Shown here in pieces: positions 8,449 through 17,401 of a DNA stretch of 58,293 nt; within the stretch, counting starts at the first letter, position 1; every line of letters begins with the position of its first letter. Where the stretch lies: the NCBI GenBank assembly GCA_902630715.1, contig CACOVO010000002.1:84603-142895 (forward strand), in the 5' to 3' direction. The notes below the pieces were generated by a model. That model was not told the DNA's origin. It ran no database searches and saw only the letters and a list, made by a program, of their open reading frames with translations. A program made the translations under genes and the position numbers. This DNA is from an uncultured SAR86 cluster bacterium (GTDB lineage Bacteria > Pseudomonadota > Gammaproteobacteria > Magnimaribacterales > Magnimaribacteraceae).

Positions 8449-9549
8449 TTAATTTTTGGATGCGACCAAATCTGAGACCGCTTTGCCTTGAATAAAATCT
8501 ACAATAATTTTAGCTAACTCTGGTCCAACTTCCTCTTGTACAAAGTGACCTGCTCCGCCTAGAGTTATGATACTTGGATTGGGAATTCTATTTACAAAAT
8601 CATCTTTCATTCTGATAGTTATTCTTTCTTCACCTCCAAAAGCAATCAAAAAGGGCTTTTCCCATTTTTCGAAGACATTTTTCCAATATTTTTCGTTTTC
8701 CTGGAGCTGTGTGGGAATTAGATAGGGCCAAACATGAGCTCCAGCTTTATATTTTCCAGAAGGAAAAGGAGCCTCATAAGCTTGTTTTTCGCCTTCAGAG
8801 AGTTTTAATCTGCCAAAGTTTTCTATTATGCCGACGATGTCCATATCTTCAGAATAGTAAGAATGTGCTATCCATTTAGTAAACATTGCAATGCCAGCGG
8901 AATCAGAAGGATTTTCTGCATTGAGAGCATCTTGCGCGGATATTTTAAGTTCTTCAAAAGTGATTGGGCCATTCCACCATACTGTTAGCTCCACTAGGCG
9001 TTGAGTAAACCATGCTCGAAGTCCCTCCGCAGCTGGCATACCCGTATTCGATACGACAACTTGAGAAAATCTTTCAGGCATTTCCGCGACTACCCTCAAA
9101 CCAATAAGTCCTCCCCAATCTTGAGCGAAATGCGTTGCATTCTTTAGGTCTAGCTCAGAGACAAGCTCCTTCATAACTTCAATATGATGTTCATAGCTAT
9201 AGTCAAATTTAGAAATGAATTTATCCGATTTACCAAAACCGACCATATCCGGGACAATAACTCTGTATCCTGAATCAGTAAATACAGGTATCATTTTTCT
9301 AAAGAGATAGCTCCAGGCTGGCTCTCCATGGAAGAGTATTATCGGCTCAGCATCTTTAGGTCCTTCATCTAAATAGTGAATTCTCAACCCGTCTATGGTC
9401 ATGTAGTTAGGTTTGAAAGGATAATCTTCAAGATTTTCGAATCTTTCATCTGGAGTCCTTATAACTCCATCTCTGAGTTCGCCAGTTGAGCTAAAAGAAC
9501 TGGTTATGATTAAAGAAAAGAATATTATTGTTCTTACGAATTTATCCAC
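8449..9549 (-). CDS. Haloalkane dehalogenase-like alpha/beta hydrolase, exported
   Basis: A 366-residue alpha/beta hydrolase with features of haloalkane dehalogenase subfamily I: RTPDERFENLEDYPF near the N terminus, HGEPAWSYLFRKM (residues 74-86, Glu76 as possible halide-binding neighbour), nucleophile Asp144 in QDWGGLIGL, and His335 in GGAGHF. An Asp nucleophile followed by Trp separates this group from Ser esterases. Unusually, the protein begins with a hydrophobic signal-like segment (about residues 1-22, VRTIIFFSLIITSSFSS), suggesting periplasmic export. The start is GTG. It follows tolC by 34 bp on the same strand and may be co-transcribed. The true substrate is uncertain, as some relatives are general hydrolases. 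Confidence 0.85.
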   Translation of the reverse strand: MDKFVRTIIFFSLIITSSFSSTGELRDGVIRTPDERFENLEDYPFKPNYMTIDGLRIHYLDEGPKDAEPIILFHGEPAWSYLFRKMIPVFTDSGYRVIVPDMVGFGKSDKFISKFDYSYEHHIEVMKELVSELDLKNATHFAQDWGGLIGLRVVAEMPERFSQVVVSNTGMPAAEGLRAWFTQRLVELTVWWNGPITFEELKISAQDALNAENPSDSAGIAMFTKWIAHSYYSEDMDIVGIIENFGRLKLSEGEKQAYEAPFPSGKYKAGAHVWPYLIPTQLQENEKYWKNVFEKWEKPFLIAFGGEERITIRMKDDFVNRIPNPSIITLGGAGHFVQEEVGPELAKIIVDFIQGKAVSDLVASKN

Positions 9550-9583
9550 TATCTTGCACTGTAACGATGTTTAGGATAACAAT

Positions 9584-10918
9584 TTAATCCATTTGATTAC
9601 TTATATTTATCAAATCTTCAGGACTTAAAGTTCCAACAGAAGCTTTGAGCCTCAACATTGAGATAATATATTCATATCTTGAACTAGCATAGTCTCTTTG
9701 AGCTTGGAATAACCTCTTTTGAGCATCAAGTAAATCTACTGTGTTCCTGGTTCCTACTTCATATCCAATCTGAGTAGCCTCCAAAGCCGATTCTGCTGAT
9801 GCTAGAGCTTGTTTTCGTGCCGTAACGTTAGCAACTTGGGTTTGAACACCAAAATGATTAGATCTAATGTCTCTAATTGTCGATCTCTCTGTAAAGATTG
9901 CCTGTTCTTTAGATCTGTCATAATTGGCATAAGCTTGTCTTCTAGCTGAGCTTATTGCACCACCGGCATAAAGTGGTAAATTGAATTGGATAGAATATTG
10001 TCTTGTATCTTGCTCAATACCGAATAAGGGATTTTGAATGAATCCGCCGAACTTTCCTTGTTTACTAGTACTATTAGATATTCTTCCAACCAGATCAATT
10101 TGAGGCAGATGATTGGAGGCTGCAGACCTTGCAGTTGCTTTAGCAGCATCTCTTTGAAGCTTGGCAGATTTCAATTGATAATTATTTTTCAAACCTAAAT
10201 TCACCCAACTCTCTCTATCTAAGGGATTTGGTAAAGATATTTCAAATTCATCAATTAAAGGAGATAACAATTTCAATTCTCTACCAACAATAGAAGTCAA
10301 AGATTCTTGTGCTGAATCAAGTTGAGCTTCTCTAGCAATTCTTGAAACAACAGTTAGATCGTATGCTGCTTGAGTTTCTTGAACCTCGGTAATTGCAGCA
10401 AGCCCTACGTCGAACCTTTTTTTAGCAAGGTCTTTTTGCCGACCAATAGCTTTTTCCTCTGCTCTGGCAGCATTTAAACTATCTATAGAATTCAGAACAT
10501 TGAAGTACGCTGATGCTACCCTGACCATTGTCTCTTGTTGCTGATATGCAAACTCGGCAGCCGCTGCTTCTGATAATGCATTACCTCTTTCAAATTGGAA
10601 CCATTTATCAAGTCTGAAAATGGGTTGATTTAAATTTGCTAGGTAGGCATAAGAGTTGTAGCCTTCAACGAAAGTTTCTTGAACTCTATATTCATTCCAA
10701 TTCGTGCCCCCAGAAATGCTTAGAGTAGGTAAAAGTCCAGCAATACCTTGTGCTTTATTTTCTTTTCCAGCTCTAAAAGTTGCCTCAGCTGCTCTCAATA
10801 ATGGATCATTCTTGAGAGCAAGCTCATATACATCAGCTAAATTTTCTGAGCTTATTGGCCTTGCTACTAGCAAGAAAAAAAGAAAGAAGAGGGAATAAAT
10901 TTTATACATAAAGCGCAT
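9584..10918 (-). CDS. tolC: TolC-family outer-membrane channel
   Basis: A 444-residue outer-membrane efflux channel subunit, the exit duct for type I secretion and RND/MFS efflux. An N-terminal signal peptide (cleavage near ARPISSE) is followed by LADVYELALKNDP, the standard first helix of the family. Two long coiled-coil repeats follow, each with the usual helix and strand order, and TRNTVDLLDAQKRLFQAQRDYA lies near the C terminus. The length matches mature TolC without the long acidic tail of the E. coli protein. A promoter-like TTGTTG-N16-TATAGT lies upstream on the minus strand. No efflux pump or adaptor gene is adjacent, as is common for tolC. Confidence 0.94.
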   Translation of the reverse strand: MRFMYKIYSLFFLFFLLVARPISSENLADVYELALKNDPLLRAAEATFRAGKENKAQGIAGLLPTLSISGGTNWNEYRVQETFVEGYNSYAYLANLNQPIFRLDKWFQFERGNALSEAAAAEFAYQQQETMVRVASAYFNVLNSIDSLNAARAEEKAIGRQKDLAKKRFDVGLAAITEVQETQAAYDLTVVSRIAREAQLDSAQESLTSIVGRELKLLSPLIDEFEISLPNPLDRESWVNLGLKNNYQLKSAKLQRDAAKATARSAASNHLPQIDLVGRISNSTSKQGKFGGFIQNPLFGIEQDTRQYSIQFNLPLYAGGAISSARRQAYANYDRSKEQAIFTERSTIRDIRSNHFGVQTQVANVTARKQALASAESALEATQIGYEVGTRNTVDLLDAQKRLFQAQRDYASSRYEYIISMLRLKASVGTLSPEDLINISNQMD

Positions 10919-10944
10919 AATCTAAAGGTTAGGTGTATTAGTCT

Positions 10945-10972
10945 ACTATAACACCTCTTAGATTCGCAACAA
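10945..10972 (-). promoter_or_regulatory. Probable tolC promoter with flanking inverted repeat
   Basis: On the minus strand a -35-like TTGTTG (10967-10972) and a -10-like TATAGT (10945-10950) are separated by 16 bp. Inverted-repeat arms AGGTGT (10931-10936) and ACACCT (10951-10956) bracket the -10 box, which would suit a repressor site. On the other strand TATAAT at 10988-10993 probably serves the divergent peroxiredoxin operon. Confidence 0.45.
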
Positions 10973-11016
10973 ATTTAATTCTTAGCCTATAATAGTAATT
11001 TTAAAGGGGAGATAAA

Positions 11017-11499
11017 ATGACAATACAAGTTGGGGACAAAGTACCTTCTATTAACTTATCAATTATGACTGATTCAGGCCCTAAGCCAGTTACTATCAAC
11101 GAGCTCTCTACAGACAAAAAGATAGTTTTGTTTGCAGTTCCAGGGGCATTTACCCCTACCTGCAGCGTCCAACATTTACCTGGGTTTCTTGAAAAAAACA
11201 AAGAACTAAAAGATAAAGGTGTAGATACTATAGCCTGTGTTTCAGTAAATGATCCCTTTGTTATGAAGGCTTGGGGTGAAGACAGAGGTGTGGGAGAAGA
11301 CGTCTTGATGCTATCTGATGGAAATGGAGAATTTACCTCCGCCATTGGACTAGAGATGGATGGAAGCGGATTTGGATTAGGGACGAGATCACAAAGATAT
11401 GCAATGATAATCGATGATGGTGTAGTTTCTGCTCTAAATGTTGAGCCTGGTCCTGGCTTGGACGTCAGTTCCGCAGAAGCAATTCTGGAGCTACTCTGA
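11017..11499 (+). CDS. Peroxiredoxin, Prx5/AhpE-like
   Basis: A 160-residue thiol peroxidase of the Prx5 group reducing H2O2 or organic hydroperoxides. The peroxidatic cysteine is Cys49 in PGAFTPTCS, and a second cysteine at about residue 74 (TIACVSVNDPF) is at the usual non-resolving position. The conserved YAMIIDDGVV strand and the C-terminal SSAEAILELL are present. A strong Shine-Dalgarno (AGGGGAG) precedes the ATG, and TATAAT at 10988-10993 is a good -10 box. It is the first gene of a run in which the P450 starts 2 bp after its stop, so it may protect against peroxide formed by P450 uncoupling (inference). Confidence 0.93.
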   Translation: MTIQVGDKVPSINLSIMTDSGPKPVTINELSTDKKIVLFAVPGAFTPTCSVQHLPGFLEKNKELKDKGVDTIACVSVNDPFVMKAWGEDRGVGEDVLMLSDGNGEFTSAIGLEMDGSGFGLGTRSQRYAMIIDDGVVSALNVEPGPGLDVSSAEAILELL

Positions 11500-11501
11500 T
11501 A

Positions 11502-12740
11502 ATGGCAAAACCAATTTACGATATTGGTCAAATTTGTGAGCTTGATAAATGGGAAACCTTCATAAATGGTCAGCCTTTTGAATTATTTAAGAGGTTAAGA
11601 GAAGAGGCGCCAATCTATTGGCATGAAGAAAGCCTTGATTACGAGCCTGGATTTTGGGCACTTACGAAACATGAAGACATTATCAAGGTATCCAAAGATC
11701 CGATGACTTTTTCATCTGCAGTTGGAGGCCATTTAATGACAATGGGAGATCCTGAAGTCGTAGATCCAAGTGCTGTAGCTGCTATTATTGGAAATATGAT
11801 CGGAATGGATCCCCCAGATCATCAAGTTTACCGAAAAATGGTTGCTCCGAGTTTCACTCCGAAGGCAATAAGAAATCTTGAGGAGGATATGAGGAAGAAA
11901 ATTCAAGAGCTTTTAGAGAATGTGGAAGGGAAAAGTGAATTTAATTTCGTTACCGAAATATCTGAGCAATTACCTTTATGGGTTCTTTGCGAAATGATGG
12001 GAATACCCGAATCTGATAGACCAAAAATAAGGGATTTAGTAAACAATCTTACCGATGCCTCAATTCAACAGGATCCTAACAATGCTTTTCAAATATGGGT
12101 AAATTATATGGAGCTTTTCAAAATGGGAAGAGACATGATTGAGGAAAGAAGAAAAAAACCAACTGAGGATTTAATGAGTGTAGTTGCTAATACACAAGTT
12201 GAAGGAGATGAGTTACCACCAGAACTTTTAGATGGTTTCTTTCTTTTGATGGTAATTGCAGGTAACGAAACGACAAGAAATACTCTAACTGGCGGACTTA
12301 TGGCGTTGACTGAAAATCCTGAAGAAAGAGAAAAGCTCCTCAAAGATCCTTCCTTAATCGCAAATGCTACCGACGAAATGCTTAGATGGGTGACATCAGT
12401 TATTTATTTTAGAAGAACTGCAACTCAAGATACTCAAATAAGAGGCCAGGATATAAAAGCTGGAGATAAGGTTGTTATGTGGTACGGCTCAGGAAATCGA
12501 GATGAAGAGGTATTTCCTGATGGGCATTTATTCAGGGTAGATAGAGAAAATGCACGTAAACATTTAGCTTTTGGTGCAGGCGAACATTTATGCCTTGGAA
12601 ATAGATTAGGCCATATGCAGATAAGAATATTATTTGAAGAACTTTTGGAACGTTATCCTAATATTCATTCGGTTTCAGACCCTATTAGAATTCCTTCTAA
12701 TTTTTTAGCAGGTATATCTGAATTGAAAGTGAGTATATAA
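11502..12740 (+). CDS. Cytochrome P450
   Basis: A 412-residue soluble bacterial P450 monooxygenase, needing ferredoxin and reductase partners that are not in the window. The heme-binding loop FGAGEHLCLGNRLG has the axial Cys364. The I-helix oxygen-activation motif is AGNETTRNTL and the K-helix ExxR is EMLRW. The PERF-like region reads NRDEEVFPDGHLFRVDR. The MIGMDPPDHQVYRKMVAPSFTP stretch near residue 105 is typical of the CYP125/CYP142/CYP124-like lipid and sterol hydroxylase sector, but the CYP family cannot be assigned by eye. It sits 2 bp after the peroxiredoxin and directly abuts the next gene, so the operon is tight. Hydroxylation of a lipid, terpenoid or acyl chain is the likely job. 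Confidence 0.95.
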   Translation: MAKPIYDIGQICELDKWETFINGQPFELFKRLREEAPIYWHEESLDYEPGFWALTKHEDIIKVSKDPMTFSSAVGGHLMTMGDPEVVDPSAVAAIIGNMIGMDPPDHQVYRKMVAPSFTPKAIRNLEEDMRKKIQELLENVEGKSEFNFVTEISEQLPLWVLCEMMGIPESDRPKIRDLVNNLTDASIQQDPNNAFQIWVNYMELFKMGRDMIEERRKKPTEDLMSVVANTQVEGDELPPELLDGFFLLMVIAGNETTRNTLTGGLMALTENPEEREKLLKDPSLIANATDEMLRWVTSVIYFRRTATQDTQIRGQDIKAGDKVVMWYGSGNRDEEVFPDGHLFRVDRENARKHLAFGAGEHLCLGNRLGHMQIRILFEELLERYPNIHSVSDPIRIPSNFLAGISELKVSI

Positions 12741-13829
12741 ATGATTACTAAAGGCGATGATTTTCCAATACATCAAACTTCTTCTCCTATTGCTGAGGTT
12801 GGCTCAGAAAGAAATTTTTATGACAGATATTTCTTTAATGGCTACAACGATGATGGAAGTATTTTTTTCGGAGCTGCATTTTGTGTCTATCCAAACTTGA
12901 ACGTCAAAGATGCTAGCTTTATCTTTGTTTCAGAGGGTATACAGCACAACTTTAGATATTCTGATGTTCTCGACTATGAACGGATGGAAACCTCAGTTGG
13001 CTCTTTCAAGATTGAAATCATAAAACCCCTTAAAGAAATAAGAATCACCCTAAATGATGAAGAAAAAGATATTAATGTTGATATTACTTTTTCAGGGAGA
13101 TTCGAACCCATGGAAGAACCGAGAATGACCTTAAGAAATGGACCTAGGATTTATATGGATTCAACTCGGATGACTCAACATGGTTATTGGACAGGTAATA
13201 TAAATTTTAAAAGTCACAATATAAATTTATCTGAAGAAAATTACTTGGGTACTCGCGATAGGTCATGGGGTATAAGACCTGTAGGAACCCAAGACACTCA
13301 AATTGTTCCTCCCTTAAAATTGCCTCAGTTTTATTGGTTATGGGCACCAGCAAATTTTGATGATGTTTCGTCTCATTTATATTTTGTTGACGATGAAGAG
13401 GGGAGAGCAACCCACAGCCATTGTGTGGAACAGAAAGACAATCAAAGCTCAATTCTGTCGAGCTTAAAAAAAGAAATACATTACTACGAAGGTACAAGAC
13501 GTATATCGAAGGCAAAATTTTCTGCCATGAAAAGAGATAAAACAGAGGTAGTTTGGTCTTTGAAGCCTAAATATCATATCTATATGTGCGGACTGGGTTA
13601 TATGCATCCTGAATGGGGACATGGAATGTATCATGGTGAACAAAAATCTTTTTACGACTCCTATGATCTGAGTGAAGATCCTCATGATCCACCATTTCTC
13701 CACATTCAAGCTATCTGCCACTTTGAAATGAAAGAAAATGACACAACCACAAAGGGTTTGGGCGTTTTAGAACAACTTTTGATAGGACCACACATCCCGA
13801 GCGGATTTGAAAGTTTATTGGATCGGTAA
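12741..13829 (+). CDS. Lipocalin-like (AttH/CrtC-type) protein of unknown function
   Basis: A 362-residue soluble protein whose start immediately follows the P450 stop. It looks like a two-part beta-rich fold. Recognisable pieces are TRMTQHGYWTGNI and LGTRDRSWGIRPVG (about residues 136-185), a motif I associate with AttH/CrtC lipocalin-like proteins and with mycobacterial DUF7064/DUF7065-type proteins near APH kinases. The assignment is from memory and tentative. The sequence is rich in Trp, Tyr and His in the second half (FYWLWAPANFDD; GYMHPEWGHGMYHGE), which could form a hydrophobic ligand pocket. No signal peptide is present. Its tight position between P450 and kinase suggests binding or isomerising their shared lipid-like substrate. 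Confidence 0.8.
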   Translation: MITKGDDFPIHQTSSPIAEVGSERNFYDRYFFNGYNDDGSIFFGAAFCVYPNLNVKDASFIFVSEGIQHNFRYSDVLDYERMETSVGSFKIEIIKPLKEIRITLNDEEKDINVDITFSGRFEPMEEPRMTLRNGPRIYMDSTRMTQHGYWTGNINFKSHNINLSEENYLGTRDRSWGIRPVGTQDTQIVPPLKLPQFYWLWAPANFDDVSSHLYFVDDEEGRATHSHCVEQKDNQSSILSSLKKEIHYYEGTRRISKAKFSAMKRDKTEVVWSLKPKYHIYMCGLGYMHPEWGHGMYHGEQKSFYDSYDLSEDPHDPPFLHIQAICHFEMKENDTTTKGLGVLEQLLIGPHIPSGFESLLDR

Positions 13830-13833
13830 GCAG

Positions 13834-14838
13834 ATGTCGCAGGAGCTATCTTCCTCATTTTTAGATTACTACACAGAATTTTCTGAAAGAGAATATTCTT
13901 TAATTTCCTTCGAAAGAGTTTTTGGTGGAGCAAGCAGAGAAACTTACAAAATACATGTTAAAGACAAATCTGAAAATGAAGAGAAGTTGATTCTGAGAAT
14001 TTCTCAAGATAGCTCGCTAATAGACACAGATCAGAAAACTGAATATTTGGCTTATTCTGCTTTTCAGGATTCAAAAGTGCCTGTTCCAGTCATGATTGAT
14101 ATGTCAGAAGAAGACAACAAATTAGGAGCTTCGTTCATGCTCATGAGGGAGCTTAAGGGAGAGGCAGCTACTCCTTTCACACCTGATGTATATTCTCCTC
14201 ATGAAGAGGAACTGGGTAATCAGTTTTGGTCCATTTTAGGGAATATTGCAAAGCATGAAATTAATGATGAAATTTTTGAAAACTTCTCGAAAGAAACAAA
14301 AAAACCTTTTTGGAAAAATGAGTTGGATAAGTGGAATAAAGTTATTCATGAGGACTCAATAGGAGTTGAACCAATTTTAGAAGCTGGAATAAGGTATTTA
14401 TATAAAAATCCTCCGAGAGAAAAAGACTTCGTATCAATGGTTCACGGAGATTATAGAAGTGGGAATTTCCTTTATTTAGATAATAAGATTACCGGCATTC
14501 TTGATTGGGAGATGGCTCATTTAGGAGATCCCTTAGAAGATTTAGGCTGGGCTTTGTCCCCCATATGGAGTTGGCAAGACAAAGATCGTCCTGCTTACTT
14601 GGTAAAACGAGAGGACGCACTCACAATATGGAAAGACAGTAGCGGTATAGAAATAAACGAAAGTGATTTGGAATGGTGGGAGTTATTTGCGGCTGTAAAA
14701 GGAATGGCGATTTGGATTTCTGCTGGGCATGAATTCAAATCAGGTAAAAACACTGATCCTATTAACTTATTCTCAGCTTGGATTCCTGGAGATATTCATT
14801 TAGAAATCATTTTAGATATTTTAGAAAAGAATATATGA
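13834..14838 (+). CDS. APH-family phosphotransferase (LvaA/ACAD10-kinase-like)
   Basis: A 334-residue kinase of the aminoglycoside phosphotransferase/choline kinase fold. The catalytic loop HGDYRSGN is at residues 204-211 (Asp206, Asn211) and the metal-binding DWE at 224-226. The N-terminal VFGGASRETYKI and LILRIS resemble the glycine loop and ATP-binding Lys/Arg strand. The HGDYRSGNFL...ILDWEMAHLGDP form belongs to the acyl-CoA-linked kinases (ACAD10/11 kinase domain, LvaA), not to antibiotic-resistance APHs. I chose the ATG 4 bp after the previous stop; a TTG 27 bp upstream would overlap the previous gene. The 3' end overlaps the next ORF by ATGA. The likely substrate is a hydroxylated acyl-CoA or related alcohol (inference). 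Confidence 0.88.
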   Translation: MSQELSSSFLDYYTEFSEREYSLISFERVFGGASRETYKIHVKDKSENEEKLILRISQDSSLIDTDQKTEYLAYSAFQDSKVPVPVMIDMSEEDNKLGASFMLMRELKGEAATPFTPDVYSPHEEELGNQFWSILGNIAKHEINDEIFENFSKETKKPFWKNELDKWNKVIHEDSIGVEPILEAGIRYLYKNPPREKDFVSMVHGDYRSGNFLYLDNKITGILDWEMAHLGDPLEDLGWALSPIWSWQDKDRPAYLVKREDALTIWKDSSGIEINESDLEWWELFAAVKGMAIWISAGHEFKSGKNTDPINLFSAWIPGDIHLEIILDILEKNI

Positions 14839-15272
14839 AACCAGATATAAACATAGCTCTTCTCAATGCAGCACAAGAAATAATAAATCGGTTTAGTCCT
14901 CTTATTGAAGACGAGTATGAGAGATCTCGTCTTGGATCTTGGGGCGCCTTGATTCTAATATCTGCAATGAAATTAAATGATGCCAGCTCATCTCTCAGGA
15001 AGGAAAATATGGATATAGTTGATTGGTTAAATAAATATTCAAATATTGATGAAAAAGATCTCGATACGCTTTCATCCTTTAATGGAAAGAGCCTAGACCA
15101 ATATGATGAGGACAATCAAAAACTAAGAGCTTTGTTAAATTCAGAAATAGAAAAATTAGAGATGCTTCATGATAAAGATTCGCTCAAGCAGAGTATTAAT
15201 TTGATGAGGTCTATGCATAAAAGAAGAAGTGTTAGTGACCTTATTGGTCTCTTACAACAATCTGAAAACTAG
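14835..15272 (+). CDS. Small helical protein, LvaB/DUF6285-like
   Basis: A 145-residue, mostly helical and acidic protein coupled to the kinase by an ATGA overlap (ATG 14835; a longer TTG start inside the kinase is less likely). The N-terminal half, INIALLNAAQEIINRF followed by a helix with ILISAMKLNDA, resembles the small partner of the 4-hydroxyacyl-CoA kinase LvaA, called LvaB (DUF6285). This is by memory and should be tested. In the lva system LvaB stimulates the kinase, so a partner role is a fair guess. The C-terminal half (EIEKLEMLHDKDSLKQSI) could form a short coiled coil and makes it longer than LvaB. It is the last gene of the operon. Confidence 0.72.
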   Translation: MKPDINIALLNAAQEIINRFSPLIEDEYERSRLGSWGALILISAMKLNDASSSLRKENMDIVDWLNKYSNIDEKDLDTLSSFNGKSLDQYDEDNQKLRALLNSEIEKLEMLHDKDSLKQSINLMRSMHKRRSVSDLIGLLQQSEN

Positions 15273-15495
15273 ATAATTGGACCTACTATTTCTATTTGGA
15301 ATAATGTTATTCAAAATCAAATAAGGATTTAATATTCACTCTTCTAGAAAAGAAAATCCTACGATTCCAATTCCATTTTCACCTCTGATTCCTCTCTTAA
15401 GCAACATAACATTTACTAACAAGAAATTGTTAACTTGTAATTTTTTAAATGCTAATTTTGTGAAATTTCTAGGTACTTGGGACATTTCCTGAAGG

Positions 15496-15501
15496 TATAA
15501 T
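15496..15501 (+). promoter_or_regulatory. parE: -10-like box before parE
   Basis: The 242-bp gap from 15273 to 15514 holds no gene or RNA I can support. A perfect TATAAT lies 13 nt before the parE ATG, which would leave only a short leader. No convincing -35 box is at 17 bp. An AT-rich hairpin TAACAA-GAAA-TTGTTA (15417-15432) lies further upstream and may only be chance. Confidence 0.35.
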
Positions 15502-15514
15502 AGATTTCTATTAA

Positions 15515-17401
15515 ATGGCTAGAGAATACACTGCAGAGTCAATTGAAGTCCTATCAGGACTTGATCCGGTCAAAAAGAGACCAGGAATGTACACGGAAAC
15601 CTCTCGCCCAAATCATTTAGCTCTTGAGGTTATAGATAATAGCATTGACGAAGCATTGGGTGGCTTCGCATCCGAAATTAACGTTTTTCTATTTAAAGAT
15701 GGTTCTTTAAGCGTTGAGGACGATGGAAGAGGAATGCCTGTTGACATTCATCCAGATGAAGGAATTCCTGCTGCAGAACTTATTTTTACTAGACTTCATG
15801 CTGGAGCCAAATTTTCCGATGAGGATTATAAGTTCTCTGGTGGTTTACATGGAGTTGGTGTCTCGGTAGTAAATGCCTTATCTTTATTTCTTGAAGCTGA
15901 AATCAAGAGAGATGGGAAAAAGTTTGGCATTAGATTTGAGGAAAGCGAAAAGATAGGAGAATTAAAGGAAATAGACAAAGTAGGAAAAAAGAATACAGGC
16001 ACAAAAGTAACCTTCCTTGCAGATCCTCAATATTTTGATAATTCTAAAATATCTGTTTCACAACTCACTGCAGCTTTGAAAGCTAAAGCAGTCTTATCTC
16101 CTGGTCTAAAAATTTCTTTTAAAGATGAAAATACGGGTTTTGAAGAAACTTGGTGTTTTGTAGATGGACTTGCCTCATATTTGTCTTCCTCTAACAAGGG
16201 AGGAGAAGTTGTACCATCAGAACCATTTGAAGGCGAACATATGTCCGAGGAAGGTGGTCTAACCTGGGCTCTTCAATGGGTTCAAGGAATAACAGATCCT
16301 ATCTCAGATAGTTATGTGAACCTTATACCTACCTCTCAAGGAGGAACACACGTCAATGGGACTAGGTCAGGACTCACTGAAGCATTGAAAGAATTCTGTG
16401 ATTTTAGAAATCTTGTTCCAAGGGGGGTAAAGTTAACTGCTGACGATGTTTGGCTTAACTGCAGCTCAATTATCTCTGCTAAAGTTAAAGATCCACAATT
16501 TACTGGGCAAACCAAAGAGAGACTTTCAACTAAAGAATTCACCAATATTTCTTCCCAGATCGTAAAAGACTCTTTCAGTTTATGGCTGAACCAGCATACT
16601 GAGGAAGGAGAAACCATAGCGGAGATCTGTATTGCTAATGCTCAAGCTCGGCAAAAAAGTAATAAAAAGGTGGATAGAAAGAAAATCCTTTCTGGTCCTG
16701 CTCTGCCTGGCAAGTTAACTGACTGTACAACAAATGATCCTGAGCTTGGCGAATTGTTCCTGGTTGAGGGTGAATCTGCTGGAGGGTCAGCCAAGAGAGC
16801 AAGGGATAGAAATTTCCAAGCCATACTTCCTCTGAAGGGTAAGATTATGAATACTTGGGAAGTAGATGTAAGCGAAGTTCTTGCTTCCCAAGAAGTAAAT
16901 AATATAGCCATTGCTCTGGGGGTAGAGCCGGGAAGCAATAATCTTGAAGGTCTAAGGTATGGAAAAGTTTGTATTTTGGCAGATGCAGATTCTGATGGAT
17001 TACACATAGCAACACTCTTGTGTGCTCTATTTCTTAAACACTTTAGACCTTTAGTTGAGGCCGGAAGAGTTTATATGTCCATGCCCCCTCTATACAGAGT
17101 AGATCAAGGAAAAGATGTCTATTATGCTCTTGATGATGAAGAGAAAGATAATTTAGTAAGTCAACTTCAGAAAAAAAATAAAAGAACAAAGATAGAAGTT
17201 CAAAGATTTAAAGGTTTAGGCGAAATGAATGCATCTCAACTTAGAGAAACTACTATGCTTCCAGGAGCAAGAAGATTAGTTCAACTTACTATAAAGAACG
17301 GTGATAAATCATCCCAGATAGTAGATATGCTTTTATCAAAAAAAAGATCTCAAGATAGAAAAGAGTGGCTGGAAGATAAAGGAAATTTAGCGAATGTCTG
17401 A
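15515..17401 (+). CDS. parE: DNA topoisomerase IV subunit B
   Basis: The ATPase subunit of topoisomerase IV, which decatenates daughter chromosomes with ParC. The 628 residues match E. coli ParE (630) and are far shorter than GyrB. The GHKL ATPase domain has [13 protein letters not shown] (catalytic Glu38), DDGRGMPV and [16 protein letters not shown]. The TOPRIM domain has [20 protein letters not shown] and [12 protein letters not shown]. The C-terminal [10 protein letters not shown] is present. No plausible Shine-Dalgarno precedes the ATG. It overlaps parC by 8 bp, so the two subunits are probably translationally coupled. Confidence 0.97.
   Translation: MAREYTAESIEVLSGLDPVKKRPGMYTETSRPNHLALEVIDNSIDEALGGFASEINVFLFKDGSLSVEDDGRGMPVDIHPDEGIPAAELIFTRLHAGAKFSDEDYKFSGGLHGVGVSVVNALSLFLEAEIKRDGKKFGIRFEESEKIGELKEIDKVGKKNTGTKVTFLADPQYFDNSKISVSQLTAALKAKAVLSPGLKISFKDENTGFEETWCFVDGLASYLSSSNKGGEVVPSEPFEGEHMSEEGGLTWALQWVQGITDPISDSYVNLIPTSQGGTHVNGTRSGLTEALKEFCDFRNLVPRGVKLTADDVWLNCSSIISAKVKDPQFTGQTKERLSTKEFTNISSQIVKDSFSLWLNQHTEEGETIAEICIANAQARQKSNKKVDRKKILSGPALPGKLTDCTTNDPELGELFLVEGESAGGSAKRARDRNFQAILPLKGKIMNTWEVDVSEVLASQEVNNIAIALGVEPGSNNLEGLRYGKVCILADADSDGLHIATLLCALFLKHFRPLVEAGRVYMSMPPLYRVDQGKDVYYALDDEEKDNLVSQLQKKNKRTKIEVQRFKGLGEMNASQLRETTMLPGARRLVQLTIKNGDKSSQIVDMLLSKKRSQDRKEWLEDKGNLANV

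Noticed and set aside
13807-13833. Longer kinase start at TTG 13807
   Set aside because: It overlaps the preceding gene's end with no Shine-Dalgarno, while an ATG sits 4 bp after that stop.
15417-15432. Hairpin TAACAA-GAAA-TTGTTA as terminator or small RNA
   Set aside because: The stem is only A/T-rich with two G-C pairs and the following T run is separated; chance is likely in AT-rich intergenic DNA.
16336-17007. Long open frames antisense to parE
   Set aside because: They are shadows of a strongly conserved coding region and show no family motif.
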